A DNA stretch of 20,859 nucleotides from Clavulina sp. PMI_390. Taxonomy: Eukaryota; Basidiomycota; Agaricomycetes; Cantharellales; Hydnaceae. Location of the stretch: positions 3,385 through 24,243 of the forward strand of contig WIDE01000236.1 of the NCBI GenBank assembly GCA_015039315.1. The letters run 5' to 3'. Under the pieces are notes generated by a model. That model saw nothing but the letters and a program-made list of their open reading frames with translations. It made no database searches and was not told the origin of the DNA. The position numbers and the translations under genes were made by a program. Positions 9,367 to 19,820 of this stretch are shown here, in pieces (position 1 is the stretch's first letter; each line of letters starts with the position of its first letter).

Positions 9367-12300
9367 CTAGAGATCTCCAGGATGAAGACGACCAGCTCCC
9401 CATGATCCAACAACCATAGTATCATACTTGAGTGTAACCCTGGAAGACATGTCCTTGTTCAGAAAGGCAATCAGCCTGTCATCATAGACATAATGTTGGT
9501 AGCTGGGTGGAATCCACAGGATTAGTTCACCATTTGAGGTCCTCACCCAGCCATCATGAGCCAGGTAATTCCAGTGAGGACCAATCCGGAGGCAAACAAC
9601 ATGGTCTTGGCTGGAAAACTGTACAGATGGAACAAATAGCTCAATGTCCCAGACACAAATTTCTCCATCTAATGAGCAGGAAGCAAGCAGGGAGCCGTCA
9701 GGAGAGAATGCCACAGACTGCACCACCCCTGTATGGCCTGTGAATTGTTGTCCTTTGGCTGTTTGGGACTGCACATCCCACAGCTGGATGGATTGATCAT
9801 CAGACCCAGAAGCAAGAAGGGAGCCATCTGGAGAAAATGCCACAGAGTTCACACTTTTAGTGTGGCCTGTGAGTGGCTGCCCTTTGGCTGCTTGTAACTG
9901 TACATCCCATAGTCGGATAGTTTTGTCTTTGGATCCAGAAGCAAGGAGAAAGCCATTGGGAGAAAAGGCCACAGACCACACCCGGTCAGAATGACCCTTA
10001 AGTGGCTGTCCCTTTGCTGCTTGGGAGTGCACATCCCACAGCTGGATGGTTTTATCAGCAGACCCAGAAGCAATGAAGGAGCCATCTGGAGAGAAAGCTA
10101 CAGACCATACCCAGTGAGAATGACCCTTGAGCGGTTGTCCTTTGGCTGTATGGGACTGCAAATCCCACAGCCTGATGGTACAATCAGCAGATCCAGAAGC
10201 AAGGAGGGAGCCATCTGGAGAAAATGTCACAGACCACACCCGTTCAGAATGGCCCTTGAGTGGTTGTCCCTTTGCTGCCTGGGACTGTACATCCCAAAGC
10301 TGGATGGTATCATCACAAGATCCAGAAGCAAGGAGGGATCCATCATGTGAAAATGCCACAGACTGCACCCTGCCAGAATGACCCTTAAGTGGCTGTCCTT
10401 TGGTTGCTTGTGACTGCACATTCCATAGCTTGATGGTATGATCATTAGATCCAGAAGCAATGAGACAACCATCTGGAGAAAATGCCACAGAGTTCATACT
10501 TCTGGTGTCACCTGTGAGTAGCTGTACTTTGGCTGCTTGGGACTGTACATCCAATAGATGGATGGTTTTATCATTAGATCCAGAAGCAAGTAGGCAGCTA
10601 TCTGGAGAGAAGACCACACATTGCACCCACTCAAAATGACCCTTGTATGAGGGTCCTTTGGTTGCTTGCAAATGCACATCCCACAGCTGGACAGTCTCAT
10701 CACGAGATGCCGATGCAAGGAGGGAGCCATCTGGTGAAAATGTCACAGACTGGACCCAGCTGGAATGACCTTTGAGCGGCTTTCCCTTGGCTGCTTTGGA
10801 GTGCACATCCCACAGCCGGATGGTATGATCATTGGATCCAGAAGCAAGGAGACAGCCATCTGGAGAAAATGCCACAGACCGCACCTCATTAGAATGACCC
10901 CTGAGTGGTGGCTGTATGGCTACTTGGGACTGCACATCCCACAACTGAACAGTCGCATCACGAGAAGCAGATGCAAGGAGTGAGCCATCTGGTGAAAATG
11001 CTACAGACCACACCCAGTCAGAATGACCTGTGAGTGGTAGTCCTTGAGCTGCTTGTGATTGAACATCCCACAGCTGTATGGTCTTATCACGAGATCCAGA
11101 TGCAAGGAGAGAGCCATCAGGAGAAAATGCCACAGAGTGGACCCAGTCAGAATGACCCTTGAGTGGTGGCCCCTTAGCTGTTTGGGAGTACACATCCCAC
11201 AGCCAGATGGTATGATCAGCAGACCCAGAAGCAAGGAGGGAACCATCAGGGGAAAAGGCCACAGACTGCACCCAACCAGAATGACCCTTGAGTGGCTTTC
11301 CAAGCTGGAACCCATTCATTACATCCCAAAGCCAGATCATCCTACTCCCACTCCCACCTGCAATCACTCTTCCATTGGGAGAAATGGCAACACTCCAGAC
11401 AGTAGACCTATGATGCAATGAGTGTCTAAGGACAGGCCATTTGTGAAGTTGGCCAGAGGATAGAGAAATTTCGGGTATGAACTCCTGGGAGAGCAAGCCC
11501 AATGGTGATGAAGATGGTAGGAACAGAATGGTACTGGCATAAATGTGCAGTGCACTTAGTCCAATAGGTATAGAGAACATAGATGTAAAATTGAGTGCCT
11601 CTTGTAGCTGCACACCATGATTAGGTGGAAGCTGTTTCATATAATTGAGATTATTTTAGTGCTTGTCATTTTGCTGAACAACCTCATTTCACATACCAAG
11701 TGGCTTTGTGAAAATAGGTGCTGCAGGCATTGGCATGGATCCACCTTTGTAACACTCATCACTTCTAGCCAATACAGGAGTTGATTGCTGGAAAGTAATG
11801 ACTCAAGAGATTTGAGCAACATGGCATCAATGGTGTGAGCATGTGCTACATGGAATGCCCAAAAATGACATGCATAAGAGAGAGTTTCCCCAATGTGCTC
11901 ATCTATTAGAGCAGGGAGGTCTTCCACTTCAGAGTTAAGCTTAAATGAGCTTTCAAGTTTGCAAATATTGAAATGCAGTCCATGTTGCTTGTCTTGCATG
12001 ACCTTGAAGCAGCCAGCAGCCAGAACCCAATGAGAGGAAGCTGCACCCACAGCATATCTTTTGGCAGTGTTAGCATTCTTGAGGAAATCCATGAATGAGG
12101 CAGGGATTTTGGCTCTGGTGTTGTGGATATCTCTGTCCCCAGTGAGAAGGAATGCAAACAAAGCAAAAGTTTCTTCTACATCCACTTGAGTACTTGAGGC
12201 AGCCAGTGGGATGATGGAGGATACAAGAGAGCTGATTGAGGATATAGAGAGGGATTCACAAGCAGTTGTGATTGCGCCAAGGATCACCTGTAGTGTGAGT

Positions 12301-14931
12301 GATAGCTTAGCACCAAAAGTGGATAGGAGAACAAAGGCATAAAGGCTATGCAGGGATGTATATTTGTTCTGTAATAAAGCATGAAGCCTCTCCTGGGGAT
12401 TGGAATGTGTGGCCTGGATATAGTAGCATGCAGTGCTTGCCCATTGCAATGGCTCCTGGGACCTGAGAGCTAAGTCACATAATGCTTGCTGTTCTGCAGC
12501 TTCAAACATTCTGTTAAGCATCTGGTGTAAGTAGAGAGAGATTTGGTGTCTTGTGGAAAAAGGTGGTAGGTTGTCCATATTTAATAAGATACTATCTGCA
12601 GAGTCTTTTCTTAGTGTATCCTGGAGACCCTGCTGAAAGCAGCCAGTGATGATAATGTAAACATTGGGTGGAAGACTTGGGCCAAGATGGATGAGAAGGT
12701 TGACAAGCTCTGATTGTTCAGAGATAGTCCCCAAGTGATCTGGGGCATCAATAATGATGACATGATGATGGGGAGGAATAGATGTAGCTGTGTGGTGGAG
12801 TAGTGGAAAGAGGAATGTGTTCAGCTGCTGTGTGGAACTTAGTGATATACATCTCTCTATGCCAACACTCTTGATGATATCAAGCAGTATCTCCTGGAGT
12901 GGAGGGTTTTGGGCTGCTAGCTGGAGTGAGATAGTGCTAAACAGCTTTGCTAGGTGAAATTCTGTCTGATGTGCCTCTGAGAATGCATAAAATGCTCCCA
13001 AAACACCAAGACCAGCTAGGCTGCATGCCACAGATACTGCAATAGATGTTTTGCCTGATCCAACTGGACCACAAATCCACAATATATGCTTCCTAGGATC
13101 AAGAAGTCCTAGAGAGGAGGAAAAAAAATGGTGCTCTAATCCACCTAGAGCCCAAGTAACAATTGCACTGGGGGTATCCACACATGTGCACTTTCCAGGG
13201 AGACACTTCATGTCAGGCATCTGTGGCTGCAGAAGGCTATCTGCTGCTGTGGCCACTAGCAAGTCCTGGATTCCATACATGGTACCTATTGCATTCATAT
13301 TAGCAGCAGATGAGAAAGGAAATAGGCAGACATGCCTAAGTCTCCTGCAGGATGCCATGCACTCTTATGCCAGTGCAACCCTGTGGAAGGGTCCTTGGAC
13401 AACTGGAGATGGAGAGATGTGATTTCCTTGGTATATGATTGGAGGTATGTTCCAAGAGTAATGAAGCTAGTCATAGGTGTGGATGGCCCTATTGATTTTG
13501 TTGGTGTGCAACATTTTGTAAAATGGATACACAGAAACATACTTTTGGGGTAAGCCTCTGCATAGGCAATGATGACATGTCCACCCTGCACCACTGTAGA
13601 GAGTACAGGCTTGATCATTGCATCAAAATTGTGTAAATTCTGGTCTTTCTGATGATTGTGGGTGGCCAAGAGCATGCACAGGTCATTCAGGGCATACACA
13701 AGCTTTTGAACATTCTCATCCAGAAGCTTATTGGTGTGCCTAACAGCAGTCTGATGAGCTGCTGTGACTACACTCCATGCAGCTGCTAGCATGCAATGAG
13801 CCTAGTTGTAAGGGCTAGAGTTAGGTTCAAGTCACAATGACCAAGTTGGTATGTCATTTATCACATACAGAAGTCCCAAGGTCATCAATTCTCATACATT
13901 GACTGATAGTGCGGAGGAGAGCTGGGAAGAAGGAGTCTGTCCAGTACTGCAGGAAGACCTTTTGACGGATACTTTTGCCCAATGTGACATGTTGAATATC
14001 TTGTCCTGAGTCTCTGAACCACTCCTCTGAGCCCAGGAGGCCTTCAGCAGAAAGGCCAACTAGATGTTGCTGAACAAGTGAGCAAAAAAACCAGCAGTTT
14101 TCCTAATCATAAGGCCATCATCAGTTTGGATAAAATTCCGCACAGGTGCACTTTTCTCACTGGCCAGAGGTGGTACTGAATCAATTCAGCACTAATAATG
14201 CGAAATAAGGCACTGAGTTTGCGCAGAGTAGGCTGATTTGCCAGATCACGGGAACTCTCAAGTGAAGCTGTTCCAATGAGCCGATCTTCGTTAGCTGATA
14301 ACGTAATCTTTAGCGAGAATTGCCAAGGGTGATCATTTGATTTAGTTGCAACTCGGTGCTGTCAAGAGCGTGCACTATACCTCATCATTAGCATCAGTAG
14401 TCCCACCGGCGAGAGCAAATCTAATGGCAGAGACACCATGATTGCGCCGGCGATCAATCCTCATCCAAATATCCTTCTTCTTTGGACGCTGGAGGCGGAG
14501 CACCAAAAAGCGGTGCTGGGCAAGACCGCCTGCGATAGGCTCGGCATATCCGTCGACAGAGACGATCCGTGCATTCTCGAGAGGGTCTTCAAAGTCAATA
14601 AAATTGCACATCTCGATGAGTCGCATTTTGATGACCTCATCTTTCTGAAAAAATGTTCTGATGGACGAGAAGGACACGGCGGACAAAGTAGACGTGCTAG
14701 ACATGACAGAGCGCCGATCGGAGTCAGCATCATTGTCGGCCGCTTGAAGAGTGAGCAAGGATGGCGTGGAAAGGGCTGGCAGCCCTAAGAGGCGATTGGG
14801 GTGGAAAAGATAGTGAAGCGGATTCGATCCGTCATCTTTGATGAAGAATTGTCCCTATGCAATATCACGGATCCATGGCGTGAGCAGGTCGATATTTCAG
14901 ACACACTCGAGGTACACACAATGTCATCCAT
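9367..14931 (-). CDS. NOD-like receptor: unnamed N-terminal module, NACHT NTPase, 14 WD40 repeats
   Basis: Eight exons on the minus strand give a continuous frame of about 1715 residues: 14931-14905, 14854-14381, 14307-14161, 14102-13869, 13801-13543, 13488-13336, 13285-11697 and 11631-9367. Domains in order: conserved N-terminal module (about 19-216; SVDGYAEP at 108-115, DIWMRIDRRR at 137-146), the ENCWFFC module (217-294), linker, NACHT NTPase with Walker A GPVGSGKTS at 504-512 and Walker B-like IIIDAPDHLG at 608-617, helical region (about 700-960), and WD40 array (1029-1633). Fungal NWD proteins are cytosolic STAND ATPases that oligomerise on ligand binding and are tied to non-self recognition and programmed cell death. 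That role is inferred here. The start is the ATG conserved with copy 1. Introns join what naive reading would split into four genes. Oddities: a degenerate Walker B and sensor region and one GC-AG intron. Confidence 0.8.
9616..11430 (-). repeat. Fourteen tandem WD40 repeats (129-bp units)
   Basis: Thirteen repeats are exactly 43 residues (129 bp), and a first, degenerate repeat is 46 residues. Framework: LKGHSxxVxSVAFSPDG, then SLLASGSxDxTIxLWDVQSQ. Fourteen blades would form two seven-bladed propellers. An 80-residue tail (GELILWIPPS, YDDRLIAFLNKD) follows and is shared with copy 1 until both diverge near the stop. Variation concentrates at the two residues after GHS, the residue after V, and three positions around SGSxDxTIx. 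Confidence 0.92.
11632..14904 (-). other. Introns of the intact receptor gene
   Basis: Seven introns are inferred: 14855-14904 (50 nt, donor GTGTCT), 14308-14380 (73 nt, GTATAG), 14103-14160 (58 nt, GTGAGA, CTGAT branch), 13802-13868 (67 nt, GTATGT, CTAAC branch, AACTAG), 13489-13542 (54 nt, GTATGT, AATAG; length divisible by three and free of stops, so retention would also be open), 13286-13335 (50 nt, GC-AG type, GCATGT with CTAAT branch) and 11632-11696 (65 nt, GTATGT, AACAG). The 67-nt intron matters most: it removes the apparent stop at 13854-13856 and joins the N-terminal modules to the NACHT part in phase 0. Frame arithmetic closes exactly over all exons. Confidence 0.7.
13044..13070 (-). 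other. Walker A (P-loop) of the NACHT domain
   Basis: Codes for GPVGSGKTS preceded by HILWIC, a complete GxxxxGK[ST] nucleotide-binding loop. It is the landmark for the NTPase. The segment containing it has no counterpart in the first receptor copy. Confidence 0.92.
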
Positions 14932-16385
14932 AGCAGTAGATTGATTTGGATCTGACAGGATACGATGATTTAAGAAGCACAGTGAGAATCAGGCTGATCT
15001 GAGCCAGAAGCACGAGGACAACACGCAATATTCCCACGCTGTTCTCAAACAGCGACACCACTTGCTGAGAGAGTAGATGCTTCTCGAGAGGAGATAGCGA
15101 TCCAGAGTAGCCTTATAGATTTCAAAACGATTAATGAATATGATGCTATTTACAAAGATGGGCATCTGGGAGAAAGAGAGGTAAAATCGAATGAGACAAC
15201 GTCCTTGCAATGCCACTGGTGGTACATAATGAGGGATAAATCAGTCTATCAAGTGCATGAGGTTATTGAGATAGGAAGCAGCTGGCATTATTATAGAGGC
15301 TGCTAGTTAAGTATAGGCGTGAAGCTGGCACTGATGATACTAGGTCTCCAGATGAGCCAAATAATGGCGATGAATAATATGATCCGGTTTGTAGAGATGC
15401 ATGCATGCACTAGCGATATACGGCATATATTGGTTGGCGGTCTAAGGAGGCGTCGCTGTGGACAGTCGATGTATGTGCATAGCGACCCAACGCAATCTCA
15501 TGATGCAGGGGGAAAAAACGAAGGAAATGAAATCGCCCGGCTTATGACCATCGCCGGCGACAGAAGCTGTGCATGACCTCTAGCATGTGCGGTTGAGTAC
15601 GGGATGACGAGTGGCGCGGTTAAGGTGGTGGAAAGAGTGAAATTAAAGGGGGGAAATATCAACGAGGGATGGTGGGCTGCAAAGGTACGGGAACTCACGC
15701 ATCACGACGTCAGATTGTACTAGATAGTTGTGCCGCGATGGGGAAGAGCCATGCTGGCGTGATCAAAAGGGCGTTGGAATGGTTGCTTTGATCGGTGTCA
15801 CTAAGGGTGCTGCAGGCATTGAGGCATCGGCGGGGATGCCTGTGCTGGTGAAGCACTATTGTCGGGTGGAGTTAGATAACAGGAGTGCTTACTGACAATA
15901 AGATAGGAAGGTGAGCAAGCGACGGTAGGTAATCAATCGCAAACGAACATATGTCGGCTGATCGGCGGTGATGGCGATAAGGTACTCGACAAACGCGAAG
16001 GGAAGGAGGTAGTGAGGACCTAAGGACAAGGGCCGGCTCGCATGAACAGTCAGCGGAGCGATGGATGTTGTAATGACCGAGCAACCGTCCAAGAATCAAT
16101 ATGGGGTACGTGGTAGAGAGACTTGTATTAATTAAGTGTGTTTTGTCACAGGTGAGGTGTGCCCAATATGAGACGGACCCAAAGCCGCGATGAGAAGAGG
16201 GAGGACGGGTGCAGCGAGGGAGCAAGACAGAGAGCTTAGGGACTTGCTGGGAAGGGGAATGAATGGCGGAGGGGCGCGTTCTGGAGTCATGAGTTGGCAG
16301 CGTGTTCAAGTGATCGAGGGTGGCAGGGATGACTTTAGAGATGGGTGAAGCAAGATGAAGAAGGCGCCATCACGAGTCGGGTCAG
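14932..16385 (-). promoter_or_regulatory. Upstream region of receptor copy 2, paralogous to 4229-6165
   Basis: No gene is supported. The segment aligns in patches with the region upstream of copy 1, including the ATG (15750-15752, minus) and the GTGAGTTCCC donor-like motif at 15689-15698 (minus). Here the frame after that ATG meets a stop within about ten codons, whereas in copy 1 it is open. A TATA-like CTATAATA lies on the minus strand near 15295. It most likely carries the promoter and a possible spliced leader. Confidence 0.4.
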
Positions 16386-16800
16386 GCGGAAAGAAACCTG
16401 CACACACCAAGAACGACCCGGAGAACGATAAAACGAAGGCAGAGCGGAAGGAAAGAAAGACGAAAAGATAGAAGAAAAAGAAGAAAAGAAAAAGCGGGAA
16501 CGTCAGACAATCAAACAGAACGCCAAAGCACCAAGCAAGGAAGCACAAGAAGACCGGCTCGCGCGTGGTAGCTTGTCACGCAACACGAACACGCCTAGGA
16601 CGTCCACCGAAAAAACTATGAAACACCGAGCAAACAGGAAATACAACCCGAAAAAAATAATAAATCCACAAAAGAGGCCATAGGTTCCAAAAGAAACACA
16701 GCCAGCCCAAGAGAAACCGGAGTGCGTAACAGACAAACAAAGAAAAGCCCAGAGAAAAGGCAAAACCTCCCCAAACAAGGTGATCGCCTCAACAAAATAC
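16381..16800. other. T-depleted, purine/A-rich tract on the + strand
   Basis: By hand count only about 30 of 420 bases (7%) are T on the + strand, while A dominates. The block 16437-16500 is almost pure purine (one T in 60 bases at 16441-16500). The only long open frame (16503-16886, minus) is a hydrophobic translation of the T-rich complement and is not credible as a gene. Origin unknown; see findings. Confidence 0.7.
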
Positions 16801-16941
16801 GCAAGGAGGCCCAAGACGACGCACTGCATCCATAATTGATGGTATTTTATCCTCAAAAGTGATATTATTTCTCCACATCCCATCACTTTTTCAATTCTGG
16901 TGCCATGTGGATTGAATCAGGACCACTACAGTACTGGTATA
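16801..16941. other. Short spacer before the fold-back element
   Basis: AT-richer DNA with nothing recognisable. The true left end of the fold-back element may lie in here, because the right copy of the terminal repeat is cut by the window edge. Confidence 0.4.
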
Positions 16942-17036
16942 TTGTGGTTTGTTTGTTTACAACTGTTTGTCTCTATGGAAAATCTGGTATGTTGGGATTA
17001 GTTTGGGGTGCAATATACACATTTACATGTAGTATG
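16942..17036 (+). repeat. Left terminal inverted repeat, 95 bp
   Basis: Base-for-base reverse complement of 20765-20859 (TTGTGGTTTGTTTGTTTACA at the outer end). Similarity stops abruptly after AGTATG at 17036. Confidence 0.95.
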
Positions 17037-17639
17037 TATATAGATAGCAAGAGCAAATGGATGAATCTACATACATTTTTGGTGCATTCAGAAATTGTGG
17101 TTATTCTAAGAAAAGGTGTTACTTCAGAACTATGAAGGTGTCAAAATGTGACATAAAAAAAAAACTCCTGCTATAAGACAACTTCACTTTCCTTCTCCTG
17201 GCTGGGATAGATGCCATGCTGGTCTGTGGCTTATCCATCTCTCAACAGCTGTGCCAAACTGAAGCACAGGCCATAAGCTTGATGTGTTCCTAGATGCACA
17301 TGTATGGATGTTCCCTTCCAAAAGTCTGTTTTCCCCTGGCACAGTTTGCTTTCCCACAGTGCTCATGTTTGAGCTCAGTTTTGAAGCAACAAGTGTGAGC
17401 CATATATCATGTGGTAGCTCTTGACAATCCAGTTCCAGATATGTATTTGTTTGTCCCTGGTTTTCTGTCATGAGAATAAAGTCAGGAGTGAATTTTCAAA
17501 TAGAGTGCCCAAATAGTCTTATATCATCTTGTTCATCCCTGAAATTACTTAGGAGGGCTTTGAGACAGTTTCAAGGTACAATACTGACTTCTAAATCTAG
17601 CACTGCTTGCAAGTTCACCCAATAATATTAATAGATAAG

Positions 17640-18157
17640 AAGACCTATAGGTCCAATACAGCCCAATCTGTGCTTCTTTGGGTGTTTAATCAGCCCTATC
17701 ACTCTGGGTTTTGCAACTTCCTACTGCTGATAGTATGTGTGGTCTGATGGTCACTAAATGAGCAATTCCTCTGTCAGTTTTGCTGACAAAAATATAAATC
17801 ATATCTTCTCTGGAAATGCTCACTCAGGGTCCTCAACCACTGTGTAAAAGATGTTGTATAATGGTGCTTTCTATTGAGTAACAGCACTCTCCATGTACAA
17901 GGGCCTGGCTTCACCTGACACCTAAGTGATGAGTCAGTATGAGGCCAATACTGATAAGGAGAAGTCTAATATGTGACTATACTCCCACTGGGACCTATAA
18001 TCCATGCCTGTAATGTATGGTAGAGTGACTCACATAGCTCATTGCATCCAGTGCTATACCAGTCTGTTTCCCACCAAGGCAGCAATTTCTCTATCAGTTT
18101 TGGTGAGAGAGCTACAGGGCCTAGAGCAGGCAAAGCACTCAGCTGGAGATACTCCTG
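17640..18157 (+). repeat. Inner unit, copy A (about 515 bp)
   Basis: Direct repeat of 18470-18986 and, in its first two thirds, inverted repeat of 19402-19775. Shared landmarks include the CCTATCACTCTGGGTTTTGC stretch, a hairpin TGTCAG-TTTTG-CTGACA at 17772-17788, and GTGATGAGTCAGTA. A related motif (GCAATTTCTCTATCAGTTTT) recurs near 18080, so the unit is itself built of two related halves. Confidence 0.8.
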
Positions 18158-18469
18158 AGGAGTGTGCAGGCATCAGTGGCTACCACTGCTAGCCATGTCT
18201 ATCCGCTGTTGTAGAAGGTAGTGGGTGTACCTGGGATGAGCAATAAGCTGAGATAGTCCTCAGTGAGAAGGCCAACGGCAAGAGACTGTAGAAGTGCAAG
18301 TGAGCCCACATGACAGCTAGGTGTCTGCCTCAGCCAGGACAGAACAGGTCATATAGTCTTCAGTCAGAGTTCTCTCATTAGTCTCCCTTCATTACCTCCT
18401 ACTTCTGGAGTATTGCCTCTGCTGAGTTGGACCACATATCCTGAACACACCAAAAACCAAGTTCATCTG

Positions 18470-18986
18470 GGTACTGACTCTCCTACATGGCCCATTTTGT
18501 GCTTGTTTGGGGGTATAATATGCCCTATCACTCTAGGTTTTGCAACTTCCTAGTGCCAGTAGTATGTGTGGTCTGGTGGTTACTAAATGTGCAATTCCTC
18601 TGTCAGTTTTGCTGACAGAAATATGGTTCATATATATTCTGGTAGTAATTAATTAGGGCTTTCAAATGATATGTAAAACATGTGACATAATGGTGCTTTC
18701 TATTCAGGAATGGTAATTTCAATGTACAGGAGGCTTGTTTCACCCTACACCTGAGTGATGAGTCAGTACAAGACCAATACTGTTAAGTAGCAGCCTGATA
18801 TGTGAGAATACTCTCACTGGGGCCTATAATATACACCTTGAATTTATGGTAGAGTGAATCACATGGCTCATTGCATCTAGTGCTATACCAGTCTGTTTTC
18901 CCTCAAGGCAGCAATTTCTCCCCCAGTTCTGGTGAGAGAGCTACAGGAGCTAGACCAGTTAAAGCACTCAGCTAGAGCTACTCCTA
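18470..18986 (+). repeat. Inner unit, copy B
   Basis: Direct copy of 17640-18157, with the same order of landmarks and the hairpin TGTCAG-TTTTG-CTGACA at 18601-18617. Its middle part resembles the inverted copy at 19402-19775 more closely than copy A does (for example CAATGTACAGGAGGCTTGTT). Confidence 0.8.
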
Positions 18987-19401
18987 CCTGTGTATAGGAT
19001 GGTCATTTGGCAGATCTGGTTCTTGTTGCAGCCAGCACCATGACAGGTCTGATTCCCCCAAGCCATTTGAATATCAACTGTATGGATTGTGTATAGCTCT
19101 GAGGATGTATCAGAAAGCTATACAAGCTAGAGGGTTTGAGAAAGCTTATGTGTGCTTACTAATTTATATACACCTCATGGTCAATTATGGCACCATGTTT
19201 GTGGCATCTTGCACCTATGCAAGTCTGATCTCCCCCAAGCAGGTTGTACCCCACTCCCAAACCCTTTAAATCAGTGTTGATATCACTCTTAATCATTTTT
19301 ATAGGTTTATTTCTTATGGCAATGTTATGCAGAGCTTGTGTGGTACCACTGTTGGAGTACCATGCCTCTACACACACATCTGAATTCCCCAAGCAAGCAG
19401 T
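18987..19401. repeat. Centre of the fold-back element with weak short repeats
   Basis: Three diverged segments share a core like TCTGAT/ATTCCCCCAAGC: near 19045-19065, 19220-19243 and 19378-19396. These look like old short tandem repeats. No gene is supported. Confidence 0.4.
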
Positions 19402-19775
19402 AAGGCATATATTATAAGCCCCAGTGATAGTACTCTCATATATCAGGCTGCTGCTTAACAGTATTGGTCTTGTACTGACTCATCACTCAGGTGTAGGGTG
19501 AAACAAGCCTCCTGTACATTGAAATTACCATTCCTGAATGGAAAGCACCATTATGCCACATGTTTTACACATCGACTGAAAGCCCTGAGCAAGTACCTCC
19601 AGAATATATATGAACCATATTTTTGTCAGCAAAACTGACAGAGGAATTGCACATTTAGTGACCATCAGACCACATACTATTGGCACTAGGAAGTTGCAAA
19701 ACCCAGAGTGATAGGGAAGATTACACCCCCAAATAGGCACAAAATGGGTTGTATTGGCCCCACAGGTCTTCTACT
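19402..19775 (-). repeat. Inner unit, copy C, inverted and shortened
   Basis: Reverse complement matches the first two thirds of copies A and B, including the hairpin at 19624-19640. Similarity ends near 19402, where central, unrelated DNA begins. Confidence 0.8.
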
Positions 19776-19820
19776 TTACCAACATCATCAGGTACATTTG
19801 CCATCATATTAGATATAGAA

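Noticed and set aside
9849..11421. Many open frames of 70-120 codons on both strands inside the WD40 array
   Set aside because: They recur with the 129-bp period and are out-of-frame shadows of the WD40 coding frame.
9616..11430. Regularly spaced repeats considered as a CRISPR or satellite array
   Set aside because: The units are contiguous, coding, 129 bp long and translate to WD40 repeats, in an intron-bearing eukaryotic gene.
13793..13868. Separate genes meeting tail to head at 13854 and 13792
   Set aside because: A 67-nt intron with strong donor, branch and acceptor signals removes the stop and joins both frames in phase; copy 1 also shows the two parts fused.
16503..16886. 127-codon minus-strand open frame with hydrophobic, membrane-like translation
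   Set aside because: It is the complement of the T-depleted tract; Phe/Leu/Val richness follows from composition. There is no conserved motif and no match in the paralogous block.
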